The notes beneath the pieces are model-generated. The model worked only from the letters and a program-made list of their open reading frames with translations. It did no database searches and was not told where the DNA came from. This document shows, piece by piece, positions 25,001 to 38,641 of a stretch of 64,000 nt of DNA. Source of the DNA: Solen grandis (lineage: Eukaryota; Mollusca; Bivalvia; Adapedonta; Solenidae); the NCBI GenBank assembly GCA_021229015.1, contig CM037785.1:3626350-3690349 (forward strand). Direction: 5' to 3'. A program made the position numbers and the translations under genes. Within the stretch, counting starts at the first letter, position 1. Every line of letters begins with the position of its first letter.

Positions 25001-28000
25001 CAATCAAGTATACAAGTCCACTATCAAACATTCTATTCCTTATAACAAAATTTTAAGTAAAAACCCGATTTACAAATTTTTTCAAGAGAATAAAAAATTT
25101 GGGCTGCCGTAAAAAAAAGACCAAATCAAAACATCTTTAAAAAATAAACACACTGGAAAGGGCTCTTCAAGAACTAAAACTTTTGTTCATACACTTTCAA
25201 TAAAATATTTTTTGTTTTTGAGCTATTTTGACCGAATAAAAAAACAGTAATCGAATATGACCTTTACCTTTGCAAATTTTTTTTTAACTTTTTAATTGTG
25301 GGTATTTCAAACAAACAATACATAACTTGTGAAAAAAATCATAAGAAGAACTAAAAATAAAGTCAGGAGCGAAAAAAAACCGTTTTTTTTAAATTTGATT
25401 TTCCTAAAAATTTAGTGAAGTTTGCCCTTTCTAGAGGACAAACCATGCATTTATTTTAAGTTCGCCACCCAAAATTTTTTTTGCGTATATGTCTTTTTTA
25501 AATAATTGCAGCAAACAAATTATTCTATCTGATCTCTAACAAAAAAGGGTAGTTTTTGTAGACCTAACCCTCATCTCACGTTTTTTTTTTCGAGGTTCGA
25601 ACTTTTAAAACCTTTCCCTTTTGTACTCAAAAAGTTTTTGCCACCATAACTGGAAAATTCAATTTTATTGAGTTCAACAAGGAACACAATGCAACAAACC
25701 GCTTGACAGACTTCAACTTTTTTAGTTATAAGTAGAAGAGTGTTTTTAAGCTAAGCGCCCCCTAGCGGGAAAAAGAAAAAAAATTGATTAAAATTTTAAA
25801 ACCCTTTGGGACCTAGCAATCAGCAAAAAGTTCAATCAAGTACCAAGTCGCACTAGTCGAACATTTTTTTTCTTATATTCACAATTTGAAGCATAAAAAC
25901 TGATTTACAAATTTTTCCGAAAAAAAATCAAACTTTTGACTGCCGAAAATGACCCAAAACAACCATCTTCAAAAACTAAACACACGGAAAAAGCTTTTTG
26001 CATACCTAAAACTTTTGTTCATATACCCAATGAAATATTTTATTTTGGCTATTTGGGGGCCCAATAAAACCCCAAATAACGTAAAATACCTTGACCTTTT
26101 CTTTTTTTTTAAATTTTTAATTTTGATTCCCCCCCCTTTTAGACATAACAATACATAACTTGAAAAATCATGAAAAATTAAAAAAAAAAAATCAGAACGA
26201 AAAAAACATTTTTTTAACCTTTTAAATTTTCCTAAAATTTAGTGAAGTTTGACCCTTTTTCCCGAGACAAAAAACCCTACATTTTTTTAAATTTCCCAAC
26301 CCCCTAATTTTTGCGTATATTCTTTTTCAAATCATTTCAGCAAACAAATTCATCTACTGATCTCTAACAAAAATGGTAGGTTTTTTGAGACCTCCCCCCA
26401 TTTGCCGTTTTTTTTCGAGGTTTTGAACATTCAACCTTTTTAGCTCAAATACTTTCAGCGACACGTACCCCCCAAACTTATCTTTTTTTTTTTGGGTATC
26501 AACAAAGAACAAATGCAAAAAAAAGTATTTTAATCGACCTCAAATAAGTGAGTTATTTGCCATTTAAAAATTCAGCAAAACGCCCCTGGCGGGAAAAAAT
26601 AAGACATAAGAAAATTTTCTCAACGTTGAACATTTTCAAATACGTGGTAATAACTATTTAAAATTTTATACATTTACTTTTTTCATCATGGGATATGCCG
26701 TTCACAAAAAAAAGGGTTTAAAAAAAAAATAAAACAGAATCGAATCGCATATCACGTTTTTTGCAAAACAATTCCATTAAGTTCACGAGTCCCCATATTC
26801 GAAAAATATTTTTTCGTTCAATGGCTTGTTTAAATGTTAACACGATCTTTAAACCTTTTTTCACAATTTTAAGAAGACTTTTTACCCAAAAGAAATTTTT
26901 GGTATACCCGTCAGTTATGTAGCGCATAAACATCGGGTTTTTTGAAAGCAATTCCATTTTTTCACAGTTTTTGATTCGAAAAACATTTCTTCTTTTTAAA
27001 TTGCTTTTTTGAACTGTTAAATTATCTTTTAACGTTTCTGTCGCAATGTTTAAAAACAGACTTTTTACCCCAAAAAATAAATTTTGAGTAAATTTCCTGT
27101 CAGTTATAAATCGCGAATCATCAGTTTTCATAAAACAATTCCTTCAGTTCATGATCGCATATTCGAAAAAAATTTTTTTCGTTCAAGGCTTTTTGAATAC
27201 TGTTAAATGAACATTCAAAAATTTTTTTTCGCAAAGATAACAACTTTTTACCAAAAAATACTTTTTAGTTTTTTACCTGTTGTTATGTTTTCGAAACTGA
27301 AAAAATTTTTTTTTCGGACTCGGGGCCCGAGAAAAAACAAAGAATTTGAAAACAAAAATTGCAAACGACAAAAAACAGTAAAAAATGACACACGACAATG
27401 CAAATGCCAGTCAACACTATACAACAAATGTTGCATTGAAATTTCTACATTTTTTAGGAAAACGCATTATCTTTTTGTGTCATTTTTTAAATTGATCACC
27501 GAAGAACAGAAGCAAAAAAAAATCGCATAAAAATCAGCTTCATTTTTTTTAATTATTAATAGGATTTTAACTAACGCCCCCAAGCGGCAAAATAGAAACC
27601 CAAAAAATTAAAATTTACATTAGGTACCTACAATGCAGCAAATGGTTTAACAAGTAAACAAACCCCACTAGTCAAACATTCATTCCCATATACACAATTT
27701 TAACAAAAAACTGATTTACAGTTTTCTAAAGAGGGTCAAACTTTGGCTGCCGTAAAAAAAGACCAAATCAAGTCCGACTTTAAAAACTAAAACATCACGG
27801 AAAGGCCTTTAAAAAAAAAACTTTTTTTAAAATACTTTCAAAGAAATATTTTTTGTTTTGGGGCTATTTGGGGCAAAATGAAAAAACAATAATCGTAATA
27901 TCCCTTTAACTTTTCAATTTCTTTTACCCTTTTTTAAATTTTAGATCCTTTTTGAATAACAAACATAACTTTTTGAAAATATCATAAGAATGAAAAAAAA

Positions 28001-31000
28001 ATAAAGTCGACGACAAAAAATGTTTTTGAAAAATTTTTATTTTTCCTAAAATTTAGTGAATTTTTACCGTTTCTAGAGGACAAACCATGCATTTTCTTAA
28101 ATTCCCACCCCCAAAATTTTATGCGTTTTTGTCTTTCAAACATTTGCCAAACAGAATTCTTCATCGATCTTAACAAAAATGGGTAGGTTTTTTCGTGACC
28201 AACCCCCATCTGCACAATTTTTTGCGAGGTTCGACCTTCAACCCCTAGTTTTAAACTCAAAAGTTTTAGCCACTCACCACTCATACCTAGAAACTACAAC
28301 TTTATTAGGGTATCAACAAGGGAAAAAATGTAACAAACCGCTATGGATCAACTTTACATTTTGAATATAATGAAAATGCTTTCATGCTATGCGCCCCCCA
28401 CCAAAATGAGAAACAAAATTTATTAAAAATTTTTCCATTAGTACCAGCAATGTGCAAAAAGTTCAAATTAAAATCAAACGCACTAGTCGAACATTCATTT
28501 CTTTTACACACATTTTTAAGCATAAAAACTGATTTACAATTATTCCAAAAAGGATCAAACTTTGGCTCCGAAAATGACCAAAACAAGTCCCATCTTCAAA
28601 ATCAAACATCATTAGAAAAAAAATTTTTTAAAACAAATCTTTTTTTTCAAAAAGTTTATGAAATTTTTTTTGATTTTGAGCTTTCAAGCCGAATTTATAT
28701 ACAATTACCTAAAACCGACCTTTTCTATAATTTTTTTCTTTTTATTTAGTGACACAAACATAGTTTTTACATTAAATTAAAATTTCTAGAAATTGAACCC
28801 AAAAATAAAATCAGAGCGCAAAAAATCTTAACAGTCATGCTTTTAAAATGTGATTTTTCGAAAATTTGGTTAAGTTTGACCGCACTGTGGCAAACCAGCA
28901 TTTTTCCCAATTCGCCACCCCATAATTTTTTGCTATATGTTTTGCGAATCAAATCAACAAACAAATTCTTTATCTCAAAAAAAAAAATGGGCACTTTTTT
29001 CGTAGACCTACCCTCTTTTCACTGTTTTTTGCGAGGGTTTGAATTTCAAACCTTTTGAGCAAAAAAATTTTTTTAAAAACCCCCAGATTTTTTAAACCTA
29101 TCATATTTGATTAGGGTTTTGACAAGAACACAAACAAAAAAACACATCTGAACCACCTCAAATACAAGTATTAGCATTTTTTGATTTTTTTTAAAACGCC
29201 CCCTACGGCAAAAAAAAAACAAAAAAGAAAAATTTCTCAACGTTTGGATCAAGTTTTGATAAAAAATAAGGAAATGGGAAAAAATTCATAATTGTGGGTT
29301 TTTTCTATCATGTTAATCCTTCCAAAAAAGGTTAGAAAAATAATAAAAAAAAAATAAACAGAAGAAGAACAATAGTTTTTTGCAAGCGATCGAAACCTAA
29401 CAAACGCTATTTTCGATACATCGGTTTTTCGCAAAAACAAATTCCATTCATTCACAGTCACATTTTTCGAAAAACTATTTTTCTTCATGGCTTTTGAATA
29501 CTGTTGAAAACAGATCTTTCCAACAATTTGTCGCAAGTTTTTAAACAGACTTTTTTTCCCAAAAAGAATACTTTTTAATATTCCTGTCGTAATGTAGTCG
29601 CAAACTTTTAAAACTTTTTTTACAGACTTCGGGTACGCAACATTAAATTGGTGTTGCTTTATGAGGTGAAATGGCAATTTTACTCATAAACAACATTTTC
29701 AAACGCCACAACAGTAAAAATGCACCGACAATGCATATGCCCCTTAACATTATAACGAACTAATGTTGCATTGAATAAAATACATTTTTATGAAAAATCG
29801 ATAAAATTTTTGTGTTTTTTTCAAATTTTAATTTACCAAAACAAATGCAAAAATTGCATAAAAAACAGACTTAATTATTTTTATTAATAAAAGGGGGATT
29901 TCAAGCCAAACGCCCCCTAGCACAAAATGAAAAAAAATTGTAATTATTTCCCAAAATTTGAAACCTTTTTTTTCGGGGCTCGGGGACGCAACGTTATATG
30001 TGTGTTTTCTTTAGATGGGACAACAAATTTTTACCGAAAACAAGAAAAGCAAACGACAAACAACAGTTTAAAAAAAACACGCGACAAGTATTATGCAACA
30101 ACACTATTACAGACAATGTTACATTTAATTACTACATTTTTTCATGAAATATCGCTTTGATTTTTAGTGTTGTTTCAAATTGATGTCACCAAAAACAGAA
30201 TTAAAAATTTTGCATAAATCAACTTCAATTATTTTAGTTAAAAAAAGTGATTTCAACCCCGCGCCCCCAGCGGCAAAAAAAGAAACAAAATTTGGGGTTT
30301 AAATATTTCATTTGGGATCTAGCAATACAGCAAAATGTTCAATCAAGTATACAAGCCACTTTTAAACATTCTAACCCAATTCAAAAATTTTAAGTAAAAA
30401 ACCCGATTTACAATTGTTTTAAAGAGATCAAATTTTGACGCCGTAAAATGACGAAATCAAGTCATTCTTCAAAAACTAAAAACACTGGAAAGGGCTCTTC
30501 AAGAACTAAAACTTTTTTTTATACACTTTTTTAATAAAATATTTTTTTGTTTTTGACTTTTTTGAGCCGAAAAAAACACGTAACGTAAAAATGACCCTTA
30601 CCTTTTTAAATTTCTTTTAACTTCTTAATTTGGGGTCATTTTAAACATAACAATTCATAACTTTTGAAAAATATGAAAATGAACAAAAAAAAGTCAGGGG
30701 GCGACAAAAACCCTGTTTTTTAAATTTTTTATTTTTCCTAAAATTTATAATTTGACCATTTTTTAAGGACAAACCATGCATTTTTTTAAGTCGCCACCCC
30801 ATAAAATTTTTTTTCTAATGTCTTTAATAATTTGCACAAACAGAATTCTTCTACTGATCCTAACAAAAAGGATAGGTTTTTTTGTAGACCTAAAACCCCC
30901 ATCTGCACAGTTTTTTTTCGAGGTTCGAACATTCAACTTTCCCTTTTGTAGCTCAAAAAGTTTTAGCCACTCAACCTTTAAAATACAAATTTTATAGATA

Positions 31001-33785
31001 TCAACAAGGAACACAAAGCAACAAAACCCCAAATTGGGCAGACTTTAAATTTTTTAGTTTAATAAAGATGTTTTTAAGCTAAACGCCCCTAGCGGGAAAT
31101 GAAAACAAAATTTATTAAAATTTTACCATTAGGTACCTAGCAATCACAAATATTCAATCAAGTACGCAAATCGCACTAGTCAACATTCTATTTCATATAT
31201 CAAAATTTTAAGCATAAAAACTGATTTACAAAATTCCAAAAAAGGATCAAACTTTGGGGCTGCCGTAAAATGACCAAATCAAGTCCGATCTTCAAAAACA
31301 AACCCCACGGAAAAAACTCTTGAATAACTAAAAATTTTGTTCATAAACTCTCAAAAAAAATTTTTAGTTTTTGGAGCTATTGGGCCGAATAAAAACACAA
31401 TAATCGTAATATGACCTTGACCTTTCATTTTTTTTTTAACTTTTTAATTTGATCCCCTTTCAACATAACAAAAAAAACTTGGAAAATATCGAAAAATTAA
31501 AAAAAAATAAAGTCAGAAGCGATAAAAAACATGTTTTGAACCTTTAAACTTTTTCTAAAATTTGTGAATTTGACCGTTTCCGAGGACCTACCATACATTT
31601 TTTTAAATTCGCCACCCCCTATATTTGTGCGTAATGTCTGCAAATCATTTTCAGCAAAAAAATTCATCTATCTGATCTCTAACAAAAAAGGATAGGTTTT
31701 TTGTAACCTACCCCCATTTTCAAAAGTTTTTTTTTCGAGGTTTGAACTTTCAACCTTCGACTCAAATACTTTTTAGCAACCTCCCTCGAAACCATCAAAT
31801 TTTTGGCTTCAAAAAGGAACAAATGAAAAAAACCGCATTTGAATCGGACCCAAATAGTGAGTTTTAATCCATTTAAAAAATTTTATGCAAAAAGCCCCCT
31901 GGGGGGGAAAAGAAGACAAAATAAAAATTTTTTTCCCCGTTTGGGTCATTTTCAAATTGTGGTAATAACTGATTAAAATTTCATACTGGACTTTTTTCAC
32001 ATGGTGAATCCGTTCACAAAAAAAAGGGTTTAAAAAAAAAAATAAAAAAAAAAAATAAAACAGAAAAGAACAATAGTTTTTCGCACGCGGTGCAAAACCT
32101 AAAAAAAAAAATAAAACAGAAGAAAACAATAGGTTTTCGCACGCGAGGTGCGAAAAACCAAAAAAAAAAAAAAAAAAAACAGAAGAAGAACAATAGGTTT
32201 TCGCACTGCGAGGGGCAAAACAAAAAAAAAAAAAAAAAAAAATAAAAAAGAAGAAAACAATATTTTTTTGCAAGCGATGCGAAAACCTAACTAGAACCGC
32301 AAAACGGCATCTTTTTTTCCTTTAACTTGACTAGTAAGAGTACTGGTTTTAACTGCAGACATAATTGTTGATTTAAAATTTTTCGAATATTTTTTAAATT
32401 ATCAAATTAAGTCCATCTTTAAAACTAAAAATCATTAGAAAAGATCTCTTTACGAACTAAATTTTTTTCATAAATTTAAAAAAATATTTCTAATTGAAGC
32501 TATTTTGTGCGATAAAAAAAATCGGGATTAGACCTTGGCCTTTGCATATTTCATCGTTTTTCTTTAGTTTGTATTATTATTTAAATGCATAAACAGTGAA
32601 AAATGATGAAGATTGAACAAAAAATTTAAAATCAGGGGTTGCAAAAAAAAGAAACATACGGGTTTTTCAATTGTTTGTAAAAGGGTCAAATTTGGGCTAA
32701 GGGCTTTGATAAATGAAGTCAAACTTTCAAAAACTAAACACCAAGGAAAGATCTCTTTACAAAAAAAATTTTGTTCATAACTTTCTAAAAAATATTTTTT
32801 AGTTTGGAGCATTTTTTGCCGAAAAAAAATAATAATTGGGAAAAGACCTTGACCTTTTGCATATTAAAGCTTTTTTTTTTTTTCTAGGGTTTTTTTTTTT
32901 GATAAAAATGCATAAAAAGTGAAATAATGATGAAGATTGAACAAAAAATAAAGTCGGAGCAGCAAAAAAGAGGAAACAATGGAATCAATTGTTTTTTAAA
33001 GGAAACAAACTTTGGGCTGTGGTCATTTGATCAATGAATCCGATCTTCAAAAACTAAACATTTATGGAAAAATCTCCTCACAACCCAAACTTTTGTTCAA
33101 ATACTTTTTATAAAATATTTTAATTGGGGCATTTTTATCCCAATAAATAATATTAATTGTATATGACCTTTACCTTTCATATTTTGGTGATTTTTTTTTT
33201 ATATTTTATTTGATTGATAAAAAAGCATTAAAGTGAAAAAAGCTGAAGATTGAACAAAAAATAAAGTCAGGGGCTGCAAATAACCTTAAAAGTCAAGGGT
33301 TTTAAAATGTGATTTTTTTGAAAATATTGGTTAGTTTGACCGCGTCTGTGGACAAACCATGCATTTTTAAAACGCCCCCCCCATATATTTTGGCTAAACC
33401 GCAAACATAGCAAAAACAAAATTTTCTACCACCGAATAAAATGGCACGTTTTTGGTAACCTACCCCTTTTTCACAGTTTTTTTCGAGATTCGAACTTCAA
33501 TTTCCCGTAGCACGAAAAATTTTTTAAAACGCAAATTTTTTGGGAAACCCATCATCTTTTTTGGGTATTTACAAGGAAAATTTTGCAAAAACCGCATTTG
33601 AATCGACCTCAAAAAGGGGATATTGCTTTTTAAACATTTTTATATAAAAACGCCCCCCGGCGGGAAAACAAAGCAAAAAAAAAATTATCTCGACGTTAGG
33701 ACATTTCAAATACGTGGTTTTTACTGATAAAAGTTTTATAGATTTTGGGTTTTTTTCACCTCGGAGCATGCCGTTCACAAAAAAG

Positions 33786-33820
<35 letters not shown>

Positions 33821-33990
33821 AAAAAGAACGAAACAAAGGGTTTTCCCCCTTTCGATGCGAAAACCCCAAAAAAAAAAAAACAGAAAAAACAAAAGGTTTT
33901 CCAAGCGATGCGAAAACCTAAAAAAAAAAAAAAAAAAAAAAAACGAGAAAAAAAGGGTTTTTCGCACTGCGATGCGAAAACCCAAAAAGA
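13076..33990 (+). repeat. higher-order tandem array, ~2.7-kb period
   Basis: The array cycles through four modules: (A) two to four ~180-bp units with TCGCGATATCAT and TTTTGTCGCAATGTTTAAG; (B) a TACGCAACGTTATATGTGTG block; (C) one to three ~0.8-kb units with GCGCCCCCTAGCGGCAAAAT, AAAATTTAGTGAAGTTTGACC and GCGAGGTTCGAACTTTCAACC; (D) GATATGCCGTTCACAAAAAA, A-runs and a TTTTCGCACTGCGAGGTGCG hairpin. Module A restarts near 13120, 15870, 21420, 24083, 26733, 29400 and, degraded, 32290. Between 16.2 and 19.8 kb and at 32.3-33.7 kb a variant C module repeats at ~290 bp. No protein is encoded. Copies differ mostly in homopolymer and AT-dinucleotide length, suggesting poor consensus as much as real divergence. 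Confidence 0.75.
19855..20080 (+). repeat. hairpin-bearing module D cluster in the array
   Basis: Three successive poly(A) stretches are each followed by an imperfect TTTTCGCACTGCGAGGTGCGAAAA-type palindrome with GAACAATAG before it. Equivalent clusters occur at 24020-24080, 29345-29400, 32035-32290 and 33785-33985. It marks the end of each higher-order unit. Confidence 0.55.
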
Positions 33991-35560
33991 AAATGCTTTT
34001 CAAATGATGTTTAAAGAATATTTTTCAAGCCAATTTAATGATATCAATAGTCTTTTAGAAGAAGAGAAATTTTCAATAGAAGAGACGATTTAAACTTAAT
34101 AACTGACATATTTGAGTTAATTTCCGATTACTACGGGAAAAGTAATTCTTCTAACAAAGGTTTTAAAAGCGAAAAAAGGGGCGCGTTGCCTTATAACTTT
34201 CAAAAAACAAATTTTTAGAATCATCAAAATTAGCAAACCAATCATGATGTATTCAATAAATTTTTTGACTCGGGCATTTTCCCCTGAAAATTGGGCAAAG
34301 GATATATCGTGCTATATATAAAAAGGGGAAATAAAAAGAAGAAAATAATATGGGGGATAACGTTCTCAGAAATTTTGGCAAACAATTTTCAGTGTCTTAA
34401 TCCCAAAGGTTAATTGGTTACATAAAAAAAAATTTTTTTTCAGACGCGAATTTGGTTTTCAGAAAGGCAAGGCACAACAGATCAAAATTTATTTTAAAAT
34501 TTTTTTAAATTTACAAAAATTATGGCAAAAATTTTCCGATTAATTGCGCCTTGCTTTTAAAAAAAGCGTTGTTTCATCTTGAAAGGGGGTGGGGATAAAT
34601 TGTTTAAAAGCGGAAAATGATGGTTAAATTTTTTTAATATTGTCATTTTAACTTATGTTCATTGGAAAAAAAAATGAAATTCTTTTTTCAGATTTCTTTG
34701 AATTTCAATGGGATTTTTTCAAGGGACAAACAAATTCCCATTATTTTTTGCTTTGTTTCTAAAAGATCAGAAATATTTCTAAGGATAGGTTGAATTTGGG
34801 GTATATCATTAAATTTTCTATTATTATTATTCATTTTTTCAGACGAAAGGGTTAAAATTGGTAATTCGGTGCAATTTAAAAAATAGCTAATCGTTTACAT
34901 ACTTATTGTAGCTTTGGGGGATTGGAAGTAAATGTTAAAAAAACCAAGGTCAGGGTATTTCGAAAAAAGGGGTCAAATAAAATCGATAAAAGTGGTTTCA
35001 ATAGGGAAAGAATTAGAAGTAGTCGAAATTTTAACTCCCTAGGGTTACTTTTAATTACCGGGCTCTTTCTCTTAATATCCAAAACTTAAAAGGAAAGACT
35101 AAATATGTTGTATTAATAAATAATGAAAACGGCTAAAATTAAACCAAGTCTTGCAAAAGTTATTTGAGCTTTTAAGACCTTAAATTAAATATGTTTCCCC
35201 CGTATGGGGTTTCACAATCAAGGACTTAAACACTCTTTTGAATTTTGTAAATCGATTTAAAGGGGTTAAAAAATTAAGCTCGTGCAATGCGCAATATTGG
35301 TAATTGGGGAATACCCCCAACATCATAGGGTTTATATGATAACAAAAATTGGGTTTAAATTGATAAATACGATAATATAATATAAAACAAAATAGGGATG
35401 TTTGAAAGTTGTAAAAAAGGGCAAAACTGGGTCTTTTGTTAAAAACTATGTTGAAAATTGGGTTTTTTTGTATGTTTTTTAATGGACAAAAGTCATTAGA
35501 TAAGTTTATCAAAAATTTTAACAAAGGCTTGTTGAAGTTTTAAAAATGGTTTGGAGAGTT
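33990..35560 (+). pseudogene. decayed LINE ORF2 (reverse transcriptase) fragment
   Basis: Reading between the three plus frames gives consecutive pieces of a non-LTR reverse transcriptase: FKEYFSSQFNDINSLLEEE near 34008-34065, a YKKG-type motif near 34320, NFGK and SQRLIGYI near 34370-34425, and a catalytic-region relic FSDERVKIGNSV near 34830-34870 in place of the usual FADD. Frames change many times at homopolymers, so the copy is dead or badly sequenced. The order and the motifs fit the LINE ORF2 group that is abundant in bivalves, whose usual ORF2 is about 1,000 residues. Clade not assigned; boundaries approximate. Confidence 0.6.
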
Positions 35561-37475
35561 ACAGATAATAAAAAGCTTAATTATTTTACGAAACATCAAA
35601 ACCCCAAATTTTAAAATGAAAAACCGGACATTTTTATTTGGAAAACACAGAGGGGGTTTTTAGTAAGATGAATAGTGCACTAATTTATTTATTGAAAAAT
35701 TTAGATAGGTCGGTAGAAAAAAAAGAGAGGACAGAAAGTGATTTTGTGTAATAGAAACGAATAGAAGCGAGAAAATTTTATATTAAAAGGACAAATATAA
35801 AATTTACAAAAACATAAAAAAAAGTTTCATACAAAAACCAAGTAGACCCAAATTTGTTGAATTACTGAATGTTCTAATAGGAAAACATTAACAATCTTGC
35901 AAAATATATTACAAAGCAAACAAAAAAAAACGAATTTTTGAAACCGGATGTGAAAATAGTAATTTATTGTTTTTTTTAAAATTTTCGATTCTGTGTGACT
36001 ATGCAGAAATTAAATTTGGGAATTAATAGGGGGCCCGGACAAAATAAAATTTAGCTACCCATTATCAATATGTGTAAATAATGTCAGTTTGTAAATGGGA
36101 AGGTTTTGAAAGGGGGGTTTATGAAAGATGATACTTTAGGTGGTACTATGACAATTCTTTAACTTCTTGTGTTGTGGTATTACTTGGTATTAAAATACAA
36201 CTATGTCTGAAGCTATCGTCATTATTTTTATGATTTTATTGTCAATTCCTTCTTTTCTCTAAATTTCGTTTTTGTTTGGGATTAAAAAGGAGAGAAATAA
36301 AGGCAATTCTTAATTAAACCTATCCACAAATTCTTTTTAGGAAACTAAAAGATAATTTAAGGACAGGGGCCTTTTTTTTTTCGTAAACAAAAGCAGTATA
36401 TTGTGCTTTTTCTGACAACTTTAACTTGGGGGGGGATGCATTTATATATGTATAAATTAGTACCATAGGCATACGATATGAAAAGTTTTAAAATATACAA
36501 GATTAAAAATCATTAAAAATGTTGCATAATAGAAAGCAGGGGACCATTCTCCGATTATCCTACATTAAAATTTAAAAATTAAATTTAACAAGTATTAATT
36601 GATCACTAGTACATTTACGAAAAAAAAAAAGAAAACGAAATGATTATCATGTTAATAAAAAATACAGGGGATCCTTCTCCCCTTACTAAAATATAAAATT
36701 TAAAACAAGGTATCAACAATTACGAAAACAAAGAGAAGTAAAAGTGAAAGAGTAAAGTGAGAGGTGATCGGAAGAAGTGGGGGTTTTTTTTTTACGTGGT
36801 TTTAAATTTTGGGAGTAAAATTTATTATTATTGAGTGAAAATGGTTTTTAAAGTCAAAGAATTAAATAAAAATATACAAGTTACAAATTTTGGGGGATCC
36901 AGTATAAAATTCTGAGTATACCGGCGGGGAATTCCCCCTTTTTATTCCCTGGGGACGCAAACAAGGCGGGGCGAAATTTAGCAACGGGATGGGGGGGTTC
37001 CGGGTGGTAAGGGCCGGAGCCATGGGAAGGAAACCACGAAACCCGGCAGAAAATTGGCTAAACATGGTACACGGGCTGGACAGGCCGCAATCGTATCAAC
37101 TCGGGAATCCCGGGCCCAACCCTTTTAAAAGGCGGGTGTTCCGAATGGAGGACACGAAGCGGTAGGAAACGTTTAGAACCACTAAGAAAAAAAAGCGGAA
37201 GAGAAAACCCCCGCTTGTCATTTAAACAAACAGTATAGGCCCGTTGGGGTCACCCGGGGCATGTGAAGCATCATGAGGAGAGTGTCTTTTAATACAGAGT
37301 TGCATGTAAATAGGTTTTAAACCCTTTATTTTTTTAAGTACCCAGGAAAATTTTTTCAAGGTTAATGCCATGTCCATCTGTTAGCCCTTTTTTGGCATCA
37401 AAGGAAATTAAATAATTAAAAAAAAAATCATATAACCAAGCCGAAAAACAACACAAAAAAAAATAAAAAATTTTT
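35561..37475. other. low-quality sequence at contig end, nothing recognised
   Basis: AT-rich until about 36,800, then an abruptly GC-rich patch (36,890-37,250, with runs such as GGGGGTTCCGGGTGG and CCCGGGCCC). No frame is convincing. The GC-rich patch may be another repeat or consensus noise beside the gap. Confidence 0.4.
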
Positions 37476-37575
37476 NNNNNNNNNNNNNNNNNNNNNNNNN
37501 NNNNNNNNNNNNNNNNNNNNNNNNNNNNNNNNNNNNNNNNNNNNNNNNNNNNNNNNNNNNNNNNNNNNNNNNNNN
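37476..37575. other. assembly gap (100 N) truncating the viral element
   Basis: Exactly 100 N. It removes the C-terminal end of the capsid gene and everything to its left. The sequence left of the gap does not resemble the element, so the join may not be contiguous. Confidence 0.98.
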
Positions 37576-38590
37576 TTACAATCATACTCGTTTCTTTATC
37601 TCGTTTTGAATTCAAAGCAAAGAATTTATTTATCTCATCCCACTGTTGATAAGCTCTCATTCCTTGACTGTATAGTTGATTTGGTACTCCTTCTATTGTC
37701 ATTTCTACTTTTGTTATTTCAGGATTAAAATAATGTTCTGTTGATGTTCTATCCGGATCTTCAAATAACATTAGAATACCTTTCATACTTCTAGCTGGAA
37801 CATTAAGATTAATATTCCAAAGTGTATCAGATTTATTTTTTTTTATTTTCCTATGTCTAAGTATTCTATCATATAAAATAACCATCTTACCACTAAATCT
37901 ATTTCTAATTATTCTGGCTAATTCAACATCAGAAACACTTTCAAATTCTAAACAAATATTCTTAATAACATAAGAAGCATTATTATCACTAGATCTAACT
38001 ACTTTATTATAATCATTAAATGTAAGTTCATATTCAAGTCTATCTCCTAGACCCGCTTGATAAAAAGGCATATGTGTTTCTAATAATTCAAAATCGAGAG
38101 GGATACAAAATCTATTTCCATATGCCTTTGCAATGGCTTCATCTTGTTTATCTGAGGAAGCATTACCAGCTCCAACTCTATGTCTTAACATGTTTATTTT
38201 ACCAATTCCTTGGTATGCCATATTTTCACGTTCTGTAGGAGACTTCCATAAATCTGTATAACAATGAAATATATCACTATCATCAATTGAGATAATTTCA
38301 TTTCCAGATATTTTTATTGTTGTTTTTTTAATTATTGATCTTCCTATGTTTGGATATATTGTTGCATTTGCATCACTATCACTTTTGATTTCAATTTCAA
38401 ATGCTAATCTTGTTGTTCCAGGAACAATAAAATCATTACTACTTAGATTAGGAAATCTTACTAACAAATGTTGATTTTGATCAATAGTTGAAGGATTATT
38501 GCTTATTACGACGCTCTGGCGAATTCCTCTCACACCTCTAGGTTCTCTTATTCTTCTATATGGGTTTAATTTGTTTCCGTAAGTAGCCAT
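37576..38590 (-). CDS. major capsid protein-like (double jelly-roll type), C-terminus lost in gap
   Basis: 338 uninterrupted residues from an ATG at 38588-38590 to the gap. The N-terminal region has the motif RGIRQSVVISNNPSTIDQNQ (residues 21-40), a jelly-roll-like strand start VPGTTRLAFEIEI (56-68), and near residues 178-195 YQAGLGDRLEYELTFNDY, matching the pattern of the second barrel in double-jelly-roll capsid proteins. I recognise close relatives as uncharacterised, multi-copy proteins in cnidarian and mollusc genomes; assignment to the capsid fold is inference from length (family usually 400-500 residues), strand pattern and neighbours. Start: ATG follows CTCTAAAAA, like the other genes here. 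Translation beyond the Ns toward 37334 is not part of the gene. Intact as far as visible. Confidence 0.6.
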
Positions 38591-38641
38591 TTTTTAGAGG
38601 GAAAAATGGAATTTTTTAGAGGGAATTTTTAATAAATAAAA
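38591..38641. promoter_or_regulatory. divergent intergenic region with repeated TTTTTAGAGGGAA
   Basis: Only 51 bp separate the ATG of the capsid gene (minus) from the ATG of the acidic/membrane gene (plus). The box TTTTTAGAGGGAA occurs twice (38591-38603, 38613-38625). Both start codons follow A-runs (minus CTCTAAAAAATGG, plus ATAAAAATGG). A compact bidirectional promoter is inferred. Confidence 0.5.

Noticed and set aside
13600..33900. Many Phe/Lys-rich ORFs in the array, some above 130 codons
   Set aside because: Stops are lost through A/T homopolymers; equivalent positions in other repeat copies are not open.
37334..37575. Extension of the capsid frame through the Ns to 37334
   Set aside because: The residues left of the gap are read through 100 N of unknown true length; they show no similarity to the capsid family and are AT-rich filler.
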